A stretch of 7,396 bases of DNA from Candidatus Endomicrobiellum dinenymphae (GTDB lineage Bacteria; Elusimicrobiota; Endomicrobiia; Endomicrobiales; Endomicrobiaceae), in contig JAIXNA010000040.1 in the NCBI GenBank assembly GCA_020328135.1, positions 1-7,396 of the forward strand, read 5' to 3'. A model generated the notes under the pieces. That model did no database searches. It was not told the DNA's origin and saw only the letters and a list, made by a program, of their open reading frames with translations. Shown piece by piece: positions 1-5,585 of the stretch (position 1 is the stretch's first letter; every line of letters begins with the position of its first letter). The position numbers and the translations under genes were made by a program.

Positions 1-38
1 CTTGCCAAAACTATTCTTTCTTGCCAAAACTATTCTTT
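1..38. repeat. 19-bp tandem duplication inside the methyltransferase gene
   Basis: The unit CTTGCCAAAACTATTCTTT occurs at 1-19 and again, identically, at 20-38. Because 19 is not a multiple of three, the second copy met by the minus-strand gene (1-19) is read in a different frame from the first. The first encodes KRIVLA, as expected just before the SAM motif; the second reads KNSFGK. More copies could lie beyond the window edge. Confidence 0.9.
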
Positions 39-648
39 TAAGCAAATCTAACGGCTTTTGCGTTGGATGTTTGCCAAATAGTTTTTCAGAAGGTTTTGGC
101 GTACCAATTGACCATACGCTACGCATCTGCATTCCACTTTTTTTTAGGGAATCTTCTTGCCACTTTCCGTTTTTCATTAAATCGTAATTAAAAATATGTT
201 TACTTTTTTTATTTTTACGCGCCCAAATTAAAGTTTCGTGACTAGCGGTAAAAAAACGACAACTCAAATTAGGCGCTGCATTCGGCTTAAACCAAGCTAT
301 ATCGTTTAAAAAATGATATTCATTGATTTCTAAAGCCACGCCGCACTGATAAATAGAATGATATGTGCCGCTTACCCAAATTGCGCCATTCAATTTTAAA
401 ACTCTTTTACATTCTTTTAACCATTCGATGTGAAATTTTAAATTTTTCTGCGCGCCGTCGCCTAAGTCCCAATCGCCTTTTTTCACGCTTACTCGTCTGC
501 CAGCATGACACGTAAAAGAACCATTTGACAAAAAATAAGGAGGATCCGCAAATATCATATCTACGGAATTTTCAGGCAACGATTTTAAGACATCAATACA
601 GTCGCCATTATACAGCGTAAATTCTTTTCTTAAGTAATATTTTTTCAT
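1..648 (-). CDS. DNA adenine-N6 methyltransferase, DpnA/M.DpnIIB-like (GATC-type), C-terminus missing
   Basis: The protein transfers a methyl group from S-adenosylmethionine to adenine in DNA. The visible 216 residues show the catalytic motif IV early, IFADPPYFLSNG at about 32-43, followed by SVKKGDWD (54-61), a VSGTYHSIY stretch, APNLSCRFFTASHETLIWAR (125-144) and KHPTQKP (193-199). Catalytic motif before the SAM motif is the beta-class order. The APNLSCR and ETLIWARKN blocks are those I associate with DpnA-type GATC methylases, so GATC specificity is inferred. The SAM-binding FxGxG motif, expected after residue 210, is absent because the gene runs off the left edge. The last 13 codons lie in a 19-bp tandem duplication that shifts the frame, so the gene may be broken, phase-variable or affected by an assembly edge. 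The ATG start follows the stop of the upstream small gene by 2 nt. No ribosome site is visible, so translational coupling is likely. A cognate nuclease gene could lie further left. Confidence 0.88.
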   Translation of the reverse strand, partial: MKKYYLRKEFTLYNGDCIDVLKSLPENSVDMIFADPPYFLSNGSFTCHAGRRVSVKKGDWDLGDGAQKNLKFHIEWLKECKRVLKLNGAIWVSGTYHSIYQCGVALEINEYHFLNDIAWFKPNAAPNLSCRFFTASHETLIWARKNKKSKHIFNYDLMKNGKWQEDSLKKSGMQMRSVWSIGTPKPSEKLFGKHPTQKPLDLLKRIVLARKNSFGK

Positions 649-650
649 TG

Positions 651-815
651 CTATTTAATTTTTATTTTTTTAGCGCATTCCCGGCAAAAGATATCCTCTT
701 CTTCATCCGCAAATTCCATTCTTATAAATTCCAACTTACCAACAACCAGCTCAAAAACATCATAGCTATTTGGATTTGAAACAAATTCTGTTGAACCGCA
801 TTTGCAAGGTTTCAT
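651..815 (-). CDS. 54-residue putative zinc-binding protein (CxC...CxxC), unknown function
   Basis: This short gene of 54 codons starts with ATG at 815 and ends with TAG at 651, 2 nt before the methyltransferase start. The protein begins MKPCKCGSTEF and ends near FCRECAKKIKIK. The cysteine pairs C4/C6 and C44/C47 look like the four ligands of a small zinc ribbon. The middle is acidic (FADEEEDIF). No membrane segment or signal peptide is visible. An extended -10 promoter about 20 nt upstream and the close junction to the methyltransferase make it the likely first gene of a two-gene unit. A GGAG lies about 13 nt before the ATG, too far to be a strong ribosome site. I do not recognise a named family. 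Zinc-ribbon proteins of this size often bind nucleic acid, but that role is only inference here. Confidence 0.65.
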   Translation of the reverse strand: MKPCKCGSTEFVSNPNSYDVFELVVGKLEFIRMEFADEEEDIFCRECAKKIKIK

Positions 816-835
816 AAAATTGTCTAAGCTCCGCC

Positions 836-844
836 ATTATACCA
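836..844 (-). promoter_or_regulatory. Extended -10 promoter for the small gene/methyltransferase unit
   Basis: On the minus strand the sequence reads TGGTATAAT, a perfect TGnTATAAT extended -10 box. No good -35 lies at 16-18 nt (a TTGTAA sits 20 nt upstream), but extended -10 promoters often tolerate that. Transcription would begin near 829 and give a leader of about 13 nt before the ATG at 815. Confidence 0.6.
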
Positions 845-852
845 AACACATG

Positions 853-883
853 AAAAAAAATTTACAACGAGAGGCGGCCTCTC
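853..883 (-). terminator. Possible terminator: GAGAGGC palindrome followed by a T-run
   Basis: Positions 869-883 form a near-perfect palindrome (GAGAGGC, one base, GCCTCTC), realistically a 6-bp stem with a 3-nt loop. Read on the minus strand it is followed 8 nt later by eight T residues (860-853). A classical intrinsic terminator has its T-run directly after the stem, so this could be weak or a different structural element. It lies between pyrK and the next promoter, where termination would be expected. Confidence 0.35.
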
Positions 884-1046
884 ATCCTGCCAACCTTTAA
901 TCCCGGTAACTCTCCCTACCCCAAGCACGCTCGCCATCTAGCGCTTGTCGCGCTGCTACCACGCAAGGCGCGAGGTAAAAAAAAGACAAAGAGGAAAGTG
1001 AGAAAGACATGGGCAATAAAACGGGGCAACTGCTACAACAACTGAC
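884..1046. other. GC-rich intergenic stretch without a recognised gene
   Basis: Roughly 890-975 is clearly richer in G and C than its AT-rich surroundings. It contains a small hairpin, AGCGC (940-944), TTGTC, GCGCT (950-954), plus C-rich runs such as TCTCCCTACCCC. I find no open frame with a plausible start, no tRNA T-loop signature and no ribosomal motif on either strand. It could be a decayed repeat or a structured RNA; nothing visible decides between them. Confidence 0.4.
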
Positions 1047-1087
1047 AAAATATTACATCTTTCACGCGTTTATCGCGAGGTGTAATA
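1047..1087 (-). terminator. Putative pyrK terminator stem-loop
   Basis: Just after the pyrK stop, the minus strand can fold with TATTACACCT (1087-1078) against AGATGTAATA (1060-1051), containing one mismatch. This is extended by CGCG (1077-1074) against CGCG (1068-1065), with a 4-nt bulge on one side and a 5-nt loop. The stem is followed by TTTTGTC (1050-1044). Position and T-rich tail fit an intrinsic terminator, though the bulge and short T-run make it imperfect. Confidence 0.45.
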
Positions 1088-1095
1088 CCCAAGAT

Positions 1096-1851
1096 CTATA
1101 ATTTCACTTGTTCAATTTTAAAAACAGGACCGTCTTTACATGTCATTCTGATTTGACCGTTTATTTTTACGGCGCAACCTTGACAGTTTCCTACGCCGCA
1201 TGCCATTTTTTCTTCAAGCGATGCAAACCCTTTTACATTTTTTGATTTTGCAATCTGCAAAACTTTTTTAAGCATTGGAGTTGGACCACAAACAAATATA
1301 ACGTCGCTTTTTTTTAGTTTTTCTGCCAACACATCGGTGATATAACCTTTATATCCTTTTGAACCATCTTCGGTAGAAACAACAACTTTCCAACCTATTT
1401 GTTTAAACTTGTCAGCGCATAATAAATCTTTTTTTGAACGCGCGCCATAATACAAAATTCCTTTTTTTTTCAATTTAGTAGCAAGAAAATACACTGACGC
1501 TATTCCTGTACCGCCAGCAACGATAACGTGATTTGATTTTTTATAAGTTTCTAAATCATACCCTTTGCCTAAAGGTCCCAGAAGCTGCAGTTCGCCTGAT
1601 TGTATTGAAGACAAATTTTTTGTACCTTTACCAACAACTTTATATAAAAAACTTAAAGTATTTTTACTAACGTCATGAACGCTTATAGGACGACGAAGAA
1701 AAACGCCCGGCGCGCCAATCATAAAAAACTGACCCGGAAGACAATGTTTATAGATATCATCTGCTTTAATTTTTAACTCAAAATAACCGTCGCAGATTTC
1801 TTTATTGGAAATTATTTTATAACTTTTATCAAATCTTTTTGATATAGACAC
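1096..1851 (-). CDS. pyrK: Dihydroorotate dehydrogenase B electron-transfer subunit (PyrK)
   Basis: PyrK carries electrons between NAD and the FMN subunit PyrD in the oxidation of dihydroorotate to orotate. It uses FAD and a [2Fe-2S] cluster. Numbering from the GTG start (251 residues): a flavin-binding barrel with RRPIS (53-57) and LGPLG (91-95), a nucleotide-binding AGGTGIAS (112-119), CGPTPM (188-193), and cluster ligands C218, C223, C226 and C238 in a C-x4-C-x2-C-x11-C pattern. Length is close to the roughly 250-260 usual for the family. I chose GTG at 1851 because GAGGAG lies 3 nt upstream and pyrC and purD show similarly tight spacing. An in-frame TTG at 1884 would add 11 residues but has no ribosome site. 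The PyrD partner gene is not next door, which is unusual, and must be elsewhere if the enzyme is complete. The gene probably follows pyrBC on the same transcript, as I see no clear promoter in the gap. Confidence 0.93.
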   Translation of the reverse strand: MSISKRFDKSYKIISNKEICDGYFELKIKADDIYKHCLPGQFFMIGAPGVFLRRPISVHDVSKNTLSFLYKVVGKGTKNLSSIQSGELQLLGPLGKGYDLETYKKSNHVIVAGGTGIASVYFLATKLKKKGILYYGARSKKDLLCADKFKQIGWKVVVSTEDGSKGYKGYITDVLAEKLKKSDVIFVCGPTPMLKKVLQIAKSKNVKGFASLEEKMACGVGNCQGCAVKINGQIRMTCKDGPVFKIEQVKL

Positions 1852-1854
1852 TTG

Positions 1855-1860
1855 CTCCTC
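1855..1860 (-). promoter_or_regulatory. Ribosome binding site that decides the pyrK start
   Basis: GAGGAG on the minus strand ends 3 nt before GTG at 1851. It lies inside the frame opened by the upstream TTG at 1884, which argues for the shorter protein. Confidence 0.55.
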
Positions 1861-1966
1861 ATAAATGCTGCCAAACGACAACAAATTAACAAACGATCCC
1901 CATCAGAGGCGGAGTTTGCTCTCAAAAATCTTTAATTGGGAAGCTGTCACGTTTTCATACCCATGT

Positions 1967-2024
1967 AATACCTTTGGTATTGCCACCCCTTTCAAAGAAA
2001 GGGAAATTAGCGCAATCTTGCGCT
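1967..2024. repeat. Three consecutive short perfect hairpins in the pyrC-pyrK gap
   Basis: Three inverted repeats follow one another with 5-nt spacers. They are AATACC/GGTATT around TTT (1967-1981), CCCTTTC/GAAAGGG around AAA (1987-2003) and AGCGCAA/TTGCGCT around TC (2009-2024). None is followed by a long T-run on either strand, so ordinary terminators are unlikely. They may structure or stabilise the message between pyrC and pyrK, or be the remains of a palindromic repeat. The rest of the 288-nt gap has no supportable gene. Confidence 0.6.
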
Positions 2025-2074
2025 TTGCATTTCAGCGCGAAGGGTTTCGAATTTAGACGAGGCTTGCAACAGCA

Positions 2075-2095
2075 ACGCGTACGCGCTTACGCGCG
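2075..2095. repeat. CG-rich block with a GTAA-loop hairpin downstream of pyrC
   Basis: ACGCG occurs three times (2075-2079, 2081-2085, 2089-2093), and 2076-2085 is a 10-bp perfect palindrome, CGCGTACGCG. On the minus strand, CGCGC (2095-2091), GTAA and GCGCG (2086-2082) form a 5-bp hairpin with a GNRA-type tetraloop. It begins about 45 nt after the pyrC stop. No T-run follows. The alternating CG composition stands out against the AT-rich background. Confidence 0.5.
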
Positions 2096-2139
2096 CGAGC
2101 CATTGCGTAACAACGTATAAACTCAAAAGACAAACGCTA

Positions 2140-3408
2140 CTACGCTTGCCAAACTATATTGCCTGCCACTATAGTCATAACAGCCCCGCCTTTAAACTTC
2201 CTTCCTATAAAAGGCGAATTCTCACTTTTTGAAACTATATTTTCTTTCTTGAACTCATAAGAATATTTTGGATCTATTATTGTTATATCTGCAATATTTC
2301 CATCTATAAGAGATCCTCTGCCGACAAGATTAAAAATCTTTGCGGGATTTGAAGTCATTTTTGATATTGCGTCTGAAAGGCTTAAAACATTTTTATCCAC
2401 AAGTTCGTTTAAAACAAGACTTAACATTGTTTCAAAACCAATGATACCAAACGGAGCTAAATCAAATTCTCTATTCTTTTCTTCGCGAGTATGCGGCGCA
2501 TGATCCGTGGCTATACAATCTATCGTTCCATCTGCAAGACCTTGTTTTATTGCATCAACATCTTTTTGTTCCCTTAATGGAGGATTCATTTTTGTATTTG
2601 CATCATAAACTTTTACAGCATCGTCAGTTAAAGTAAAATAATGAGGGCAAGTTTCTGCGGTAACTTTTATACCTTTCTTCTTTGCCTGTCTTACTAAACC
2701 CACGGACCCGGCAGTTGAAACATGAGCAATATGTAAATATCCGCCTGTAAGCTCTGCAAGCATTATATCACGACTTACCATAACTTCTTCCGCCTGTTTT
2801 GGAATACCCCTTAAACCTAAAATTGTAGAATTTTTCCCTTCATTCATAACGCCATTTTTACTTAACTCTTTATCTTCACTGTGCGAAATAACAGGGAGCT
2901 TAAACATCTTTGTATATTCCAAAGTACGACGCATAATTTGTGAATTCGATACCGGCAACCCATCATCGCTAACTGCAACAATTCCGGCTTTTTTAAGAAC
3001 TCCTATCTCTGAAAGTTCTACGCCTTGAGATCCTTTTGTCGCGCAACCTACAGGAAAAACATTAACTAATCCTTCTTTTTGAGCTTTAAGAAGAACAAAC
3101 TCAACGGTCGGAGCATTATCTATAACAGGCTTGGTGTTTGGCATACAAAAAACAGTTGTTATACCGCCTTTTGCAGCTGAGCGCGTACCTGTATAAATAG
3201 TCTCCTTGCCTTCTTGTCCCGGTTCTCTTAAATGAGAATGAACATCGATAAGCCCAGGAACAGCAATTTTGCCTTTACCGTCAATAATTTTATCTGCGCT
3301 GCCCGAAAACTGCGATACAATTTTACCGTTGTCAATAAAAATATCGCCCTCAATATCTTTATTCTGTGACGGATTAACTATTCTGATATTTTTAATTTGC
3401 AGACGCAT
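2140..3408 (-). CDS. pyrC: Dihydroorotase, class I (PyrC)
   Basis: Dihydroorotase closes carbamoyl-aspartate to dihydroorotate, the third step of UMP synthesis, in the cytosol. The 422-residue length is normal for the class I bacterial enzyme. Amidohydrolase metal and catalytic residues are all visible: H57 and H59 in DVHSHLREPG, D149 in SDDG (the Asp that replaces the carboxylated lysine in the Aquifex/Bacillus type), H176 in VISHSE, H229 in AHVSTAG, and D302 in ATDHAPH. The substrate-binding arginine is in HLREPG and the asparagine in MPNT. The ATG is preceded by AGAGGA with a 3-nt spacer and overlaps the end of pyrB by 17 nt, so the two are translationally coupled. The intact metal set argues for an active enzyme and against a non-catalytic PyrC-like chaperone of aspartate carbamoyltransferase. 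Confidence 0.96.
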   Translation of the reverse strand: MRLQIKNIRIVNPSQNKDIEGDIFIDNGKIVSQFSGSADKIIDGKGKIAVPGLIDVHSHLREPGQEGKETIYTGTRSAAKGGITTVFCMPNTKPVIDNAPTVEFVLLKAQKEGLVNVFPVGCATKGSQGVELSEIGVLKKAGIVAVSDDGLPVSNSQIMRRTLEYTKMFKLPVISHSEDKELSKNGVMNEGKNSTILGLRGIPKQAEEVMVSRDIMLAELTGGYLHIAHVSTAGSVGLVRQAKKKGIKVTAETCPHYFTLTDDAVKVYDANTKMNPPLREQKDVDAIKQGLADGTIDCIATDHAPHTREEKNREFDLAPFGIIGFETMLSLVLNELVDKNVLSLSDAISKMTSNPAKIFNLVGRGSLIDGNIADITIIDPKYSYEFKKENIVSKSENSPFIGRKFKGGAVMTIVAGNIVWQA

Positions 3409-4330
3409 TTTTCCTCTTTGGGCTTAAAAGATATAAAACCGCCATTCTTACCGCTATCCCGTTTGTAACTTGTTCGTTAATTACAGCATTCGGACTATCG
3501 GCAACATCAGAAGAGATTTCTATTCCTCTATTCATAGGGCCGGGATGCATAATTAATACGTCTGGCTTTGCCATCGCAAGTCTTTCTTTCGTCAGCTGAT
3601 AAAGCTCGACATATTCATGAACCGACGGAAACAAATTTTCTTTCTGACGCTCAAGTTGTATTCTTAAAATATTTACCACATCAGCTTTTTTAACGGCTTC
3701 GTCTAAATCGTAATACACTTTCACACCCAAATTTTCAATACCTATAGGAATTAAAGTTGGAGGACCAGCTACGGCAACTTCGGCGCCCATCTTTGTTAGC
3801 GCCCATATGTTTGACTTCGCAACTCGCGAATGTAATATATCGCCGACGAGTAACACTTTTAGCCTTTCAAATTTCTTCTTTTTTTCATACATAGTATATA
3901 AATCAAGAAGCCCTTGAGTAGGATGCTCGTGGAATCCGTCGCCGGCATTTATTATGGATGCGCTAAGATTTCTTGCAAGAATATCTGGCGCGCCTGCCAA
4001 AGAATGCCTGATGATTATATAATCTGCTTTCATTGCTTCAAGAGTTTTGCCCGTATCTATAAGACTCTCGCCTTTTACAACACTTGAAGTATTTACGACG
4101 ACATTCACAACATCGGCAGAAAGTCTTTTAGCAGCAATTTCAAACGAAGTTTTTGTACGCGTGGATGGCTCATAGAATAAAGTTACTACTGTTTTGCCTA
4201 TCAATGTAGGAGCCTTTTTTACAGATCTTGTAAAAAGGCTTTTAAACGGTTTCACCGAATCTAAAACTGTTTGTAAATCTTTTTTGTCAAAATGCTCAAG
4301 ACCAAGTAAATCTTTGCGATTAAGAGACAT
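3392..4330 (-). CDS. pyrB: Aspartate carbamoyltransferase catalytic subunit (PyrB)
   Basis: PyrB joins carbamoyl phosphate and aspartate to give carbamoyl-aspartate, the committed pyrimidine step. It works as a trimer in the cytosol. The 312 residues match the usual size of about 305-315. Carbamoyl-phosphate contacts are seen in FYEPSTRTKTSFE (S56-T57-R58-T59), VKGES (K86 corresponds to the mobile-loop lysine), RH (108-109) and GDGFHEHPTQ (H134-Q139). The aspartate-side motifs are ILRIQLER (221-228) and MHPGPMNRG (261-269). No pyrI regulatory subunit gene follows. The next gene, pyrC, overlaps by 17 nt, the arrangement typical of PyrR-bearing bacteria. Translation starts at ATG 4330 after AGGAG with a 5-nt spacer (4336-4340). 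Immediately upstream is the palindromic element 4346-4509, so expression could depend on its folding. Confidence 0.97.
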   Translation of the reverse strand: MSLNRKDLLGLEHFDKKDLQTVLDSVKPFKSLFTRSVKKAPTLIGKTVVTLFYEPSTRTKTSFEIAAKRLSADVVNVVVNTSSVVKGESLIDTGKTLEAMKADYIIIRHSLAGAPDILARNLSASIINAGDGFHEHPTQGLLDLYTMYEKKKKFERLKVLLVGDILHSRVAKSNIWALTKMGAEVAVAGPPTLIPIGIENLGVKVYYDLDEAVKKADVVNILRIQLERQKENLFPSVHEYVELYQLTKERLAMAKPDVLIMHPGPMNRGIEISSDVADSPNAVINEQVTNGIAVRMAVLYLLSPKRKNASAN

Positions 4331-4335
4331 CCTCG

Positions 4336-4340
4336 CTCCT
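4336..4340 (-). promoter_or_regulatory. pyrB ribosome binding site next to the palindrome
   Basis: AGGAG on the minus strand ends 5 nt before the pyrB ATG. It lies 5 nt beyond the last base of the long inverted repeat, so the site stays outside the stem if the element folds, but close enough for folding to affect ribosome access. Confidence 0.7.
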
Positions 4341-4345
4341 ATTGT

Positions 4346-4509
4346 ACAGTCAAACCGCTTTAAATTGCGCTGTCTTTGCGAGAAACGAAACGACGAAGCA
4401 ATCTAGCATCGTTGTTGTATAGATTACCACAACTTGCAAACGTCGCAAGTCTCGCAAATGACAAAGTGATGCTAAAACTTAACAGAGCGCCTTAAAGCGG
4501 TTTGACTGT
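4346..4509. mobile_element. MITE-like palindromic element between pyrR and pyrB
   Basis: ACAGTCAAACCGCTTTAA at 4346-4363 is matched perfectly in inverted orientation at 4492-4509: 18-bp terminal arms enclosing 128 bp. Just inside, GCGC at 4367-4370 pairs with 4487-4490. A second palindrome lies at 4371-4463. If the element proper is 4347-4508 (CAGTC...GACTG), it is flanked by TA on both sides, as in TA-duplicating IS630/mariner-type MITEs. Because TA is self-complementary this is suggestive only. There is no transposase frame, so any mobility would be in trans. It fills almost the whole gap from 7 nt after the pyrR stop to 15 nt before the pyrB ATG and would be transcribed as a long hairpin. 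An alternative reading is a native attenuator for PyrR. Confidence 0.6.
4371..4463. repeat. Inner palindrome of the TTGCGAG...GAAGCAATCT type
   Basis: TGTCTTTGCGAGA (4371-4383) pairs with TCTCGCAAATGACA (4450-4463) with one bulged base. AATCTA (4400-4405) pairs with TAGATT (4420-4425) around a 14-nt loop. CTTGC (4433-4437) and GCAAG (4445-4449) form a side hairpin. From memory, the pattern with GAAACGAAACGACGAAGCAATC resembles a small intergenic palindromic repeat found in many copies in unrelated AT-rich bacteria. Copy number here cannot be judged from one window. Confidence 0.6.
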
Positions 4510-4516
4510 AGTACCA

Positions 4517-5050
4517 TTATTTTGCAACTGTAACTTTATCTATCTTATCCATTTCTTCACATTCAACTTTAATAAATTTTTCACTTTTATATTTTACCCC
4601 TACGTACTTTGCTTCTATTGGAAGCTCGCGAAAACCTCTGTCAACGAGAATCGCAAGTTGAATGGACTTTGGTCTGCCAAAATCCATTAAAACATCTAAA
4701 GCCGATCTTACAGTTCTACCCGTATAAAGAACATCGTCAATCAGAATTATATTTTTACAACTCATATCAAAGGGAATAACAGTATCCTTGATAATAGGCA
4801 TATCAGAACCAAAATCGTCAAGATCATCTCTGTGAAGCGTAATATCTAAAGTTCCAAACGATATTTGTTTTCTATCTATCCCAGCAAGCTTTGCAACTAT
4901 GGCAAGAATTCTTTTAGCCAAAAATACGCCTTTATTTTGTATTCCAACAATTGCAAGCTCGCTTATATTTCGATTATCTTCAAAAATCTCTTTTGAAATC
5001 GTATCTACAGCGTTTTGAAATGCTTTAGCATCAAGTATAATTTTTGACAT
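4517..5050 (-). CDS. pyrR: PyrR, pyrimidine operon regulator / uracil phosphoribosyltransferase
   Basis: PyrR binds pyr mRNA leaders when UMP is plentiful and PRPP scarce, favouring termination or blocking translation. Many members also make UMP from uracil and PRPP. The 177 residues match the family (about 180). The PRPP-binding signature IILIDDVLYTGRTVRSA lies at 101-117. Other family blocks are LAIVGIQNKGVFLA (32-45), DITLHRDD (69-76) and LVDRGFRELPI (135-145). The loop often seen as TRG is NKG here (39-41), a conservative change. The ATG follows the purE stop by one nucleotide with only a distant GAGGG (5065-5069), so translation is probably coupled to purE. pyrR is therefore expressed from the purD promoter. 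Its RNA target, if it regulates this locus, would have to be the 186-nt gap before pyrB. Confidence 0.96.
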   Translation of the reverse strand: MSKIILDAKAFQNAVDTISKEIFEDNRNISELAIVGIQNKGVFLAKRILAIVAKLAGIDRKQISFGTLDITLHRDDLDDFGSDMPIIKDTVIPFDMSCKNIILIDDVLYTGRTVRSALDVLMDFGRPKSIQLAILVDRGFRELPIEAKYVGVKYKSEKFIKVECEEMDKIDKVTVAK

Positions 5051-5051
5051 T

Positions 5052-5585
5052 TTATTTTTTTAATCCCTCGACATATTTTTCTATTCCATCTTTTTGGAGC
5101 TTCAAATCTTCTTCAACCACAGCTTCCGACATTTTTACTTTATAAACTTTAAGTTTTTCTTTTAAATTATCATCACTTACAGCTATAATCTGTACGGCTA
5201 AAATCGCCGCATTTACAGCTCCCGCTTTACCTACTGCAACCGTTGCGACAGGCGCGCCTTTTGGCATTTGAACTATTGAAAACAGAGAATCCAAACTTGA
5301 AAGATTTTTGCCTTCAACAGGAACGCCTATAACAGGAAGAACTGTCTTGGAAGCAACAACGCCGGGAAGCGCTGCAGACATGCCCGCGGCAGTTATAAAA
5401 ACTTTTACCCTTAAGCTTTCTGCATCTTTAATGCATTGCTCTAAATGTTGAGCGGCTCTATGAGCCGAAGCTATATTTAAACTGTAGGCCAATCCAAACT
5501 CTTTCAATGTCTTAACAGTTTCATTAATCAAAACTAAATCTGAACCTGAGCCAACAATAACTGCAACATCGGTTCTACTTTTCAT
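5052..5585 (-). CDS. purE: PurE, N5-CAIR mutase / AIR carboxylase, with altered active-site motif
   Basis: PurE produces CAIR in step 6 of IMP synthesis, by rearranging N5-CAIR made by PurK (class I) or by adding CO2 directly to AIR (class II). The 177-residue protein has the phosphate-binding GSGSD (12-16), the catalytic SAHR (40-43, H42) and the class I tail LDSLFSIVQMPKGAPVATVA (98-117). Two signature positions differ. SAHRTP reads SAHRAA, and the AAHLPG block reads AAGMSAALPG (66-75), so the second class I histidine (E. coli H75) is A72 here. No purK is present in the window. The overall match is class I, but the mechanism is open. ATG overlaps the purD stop (ATGA, 5582-5585), and GGGAG (5594-5598) lies a normal distance upstream. 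Confidence 0.95.
   Translation of the reverse strand: MKSRTDVAVIVGSGSDLVLINETVKTLKEFGLAYSLNIASAHRAAQHLEQCIKDAESLRVKVFITAAGMSAALPGVVASKTVLPVIGVPVEGKNLSSLDSLFSIVQMPKGAPVATVAVGKAGAVNAAILAVQIIAVSDDNLKEKLKVYKVKMSEAVVEEDLKLQKDGIEKYVEGLKK

Noticed and set aside
2..187. Plus-strand open frame over the methyltransferase
   Set aside because: It mirrors the minus-strand methyltransferase, whose conserved motifs identify the real frame.
1865..2056. Plus-strand 63-codon frame in the pyrK-pyrC gap
   Set aside because: It runs through three palindromes, has no ribosome site before its ATG, and its protein shows no recognisable motif.
2010..2060. Possible tRNA T-loop around GGGTTTCGAATT
   Set aside because: The sequence lacks a pairing T-stem, anticodon arm and acceptor stem at the correct distances.
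4331..4516. PyrR-binding loop in the gap before pyrB
   Set aside because: The closest match to the Bacillus consensus ARUCCNGNGAGGYU is GCGAGACU within the inner palindrome, and its upstream half does not fit. No terminator T-run follows, so I do not annotate an attenuator.
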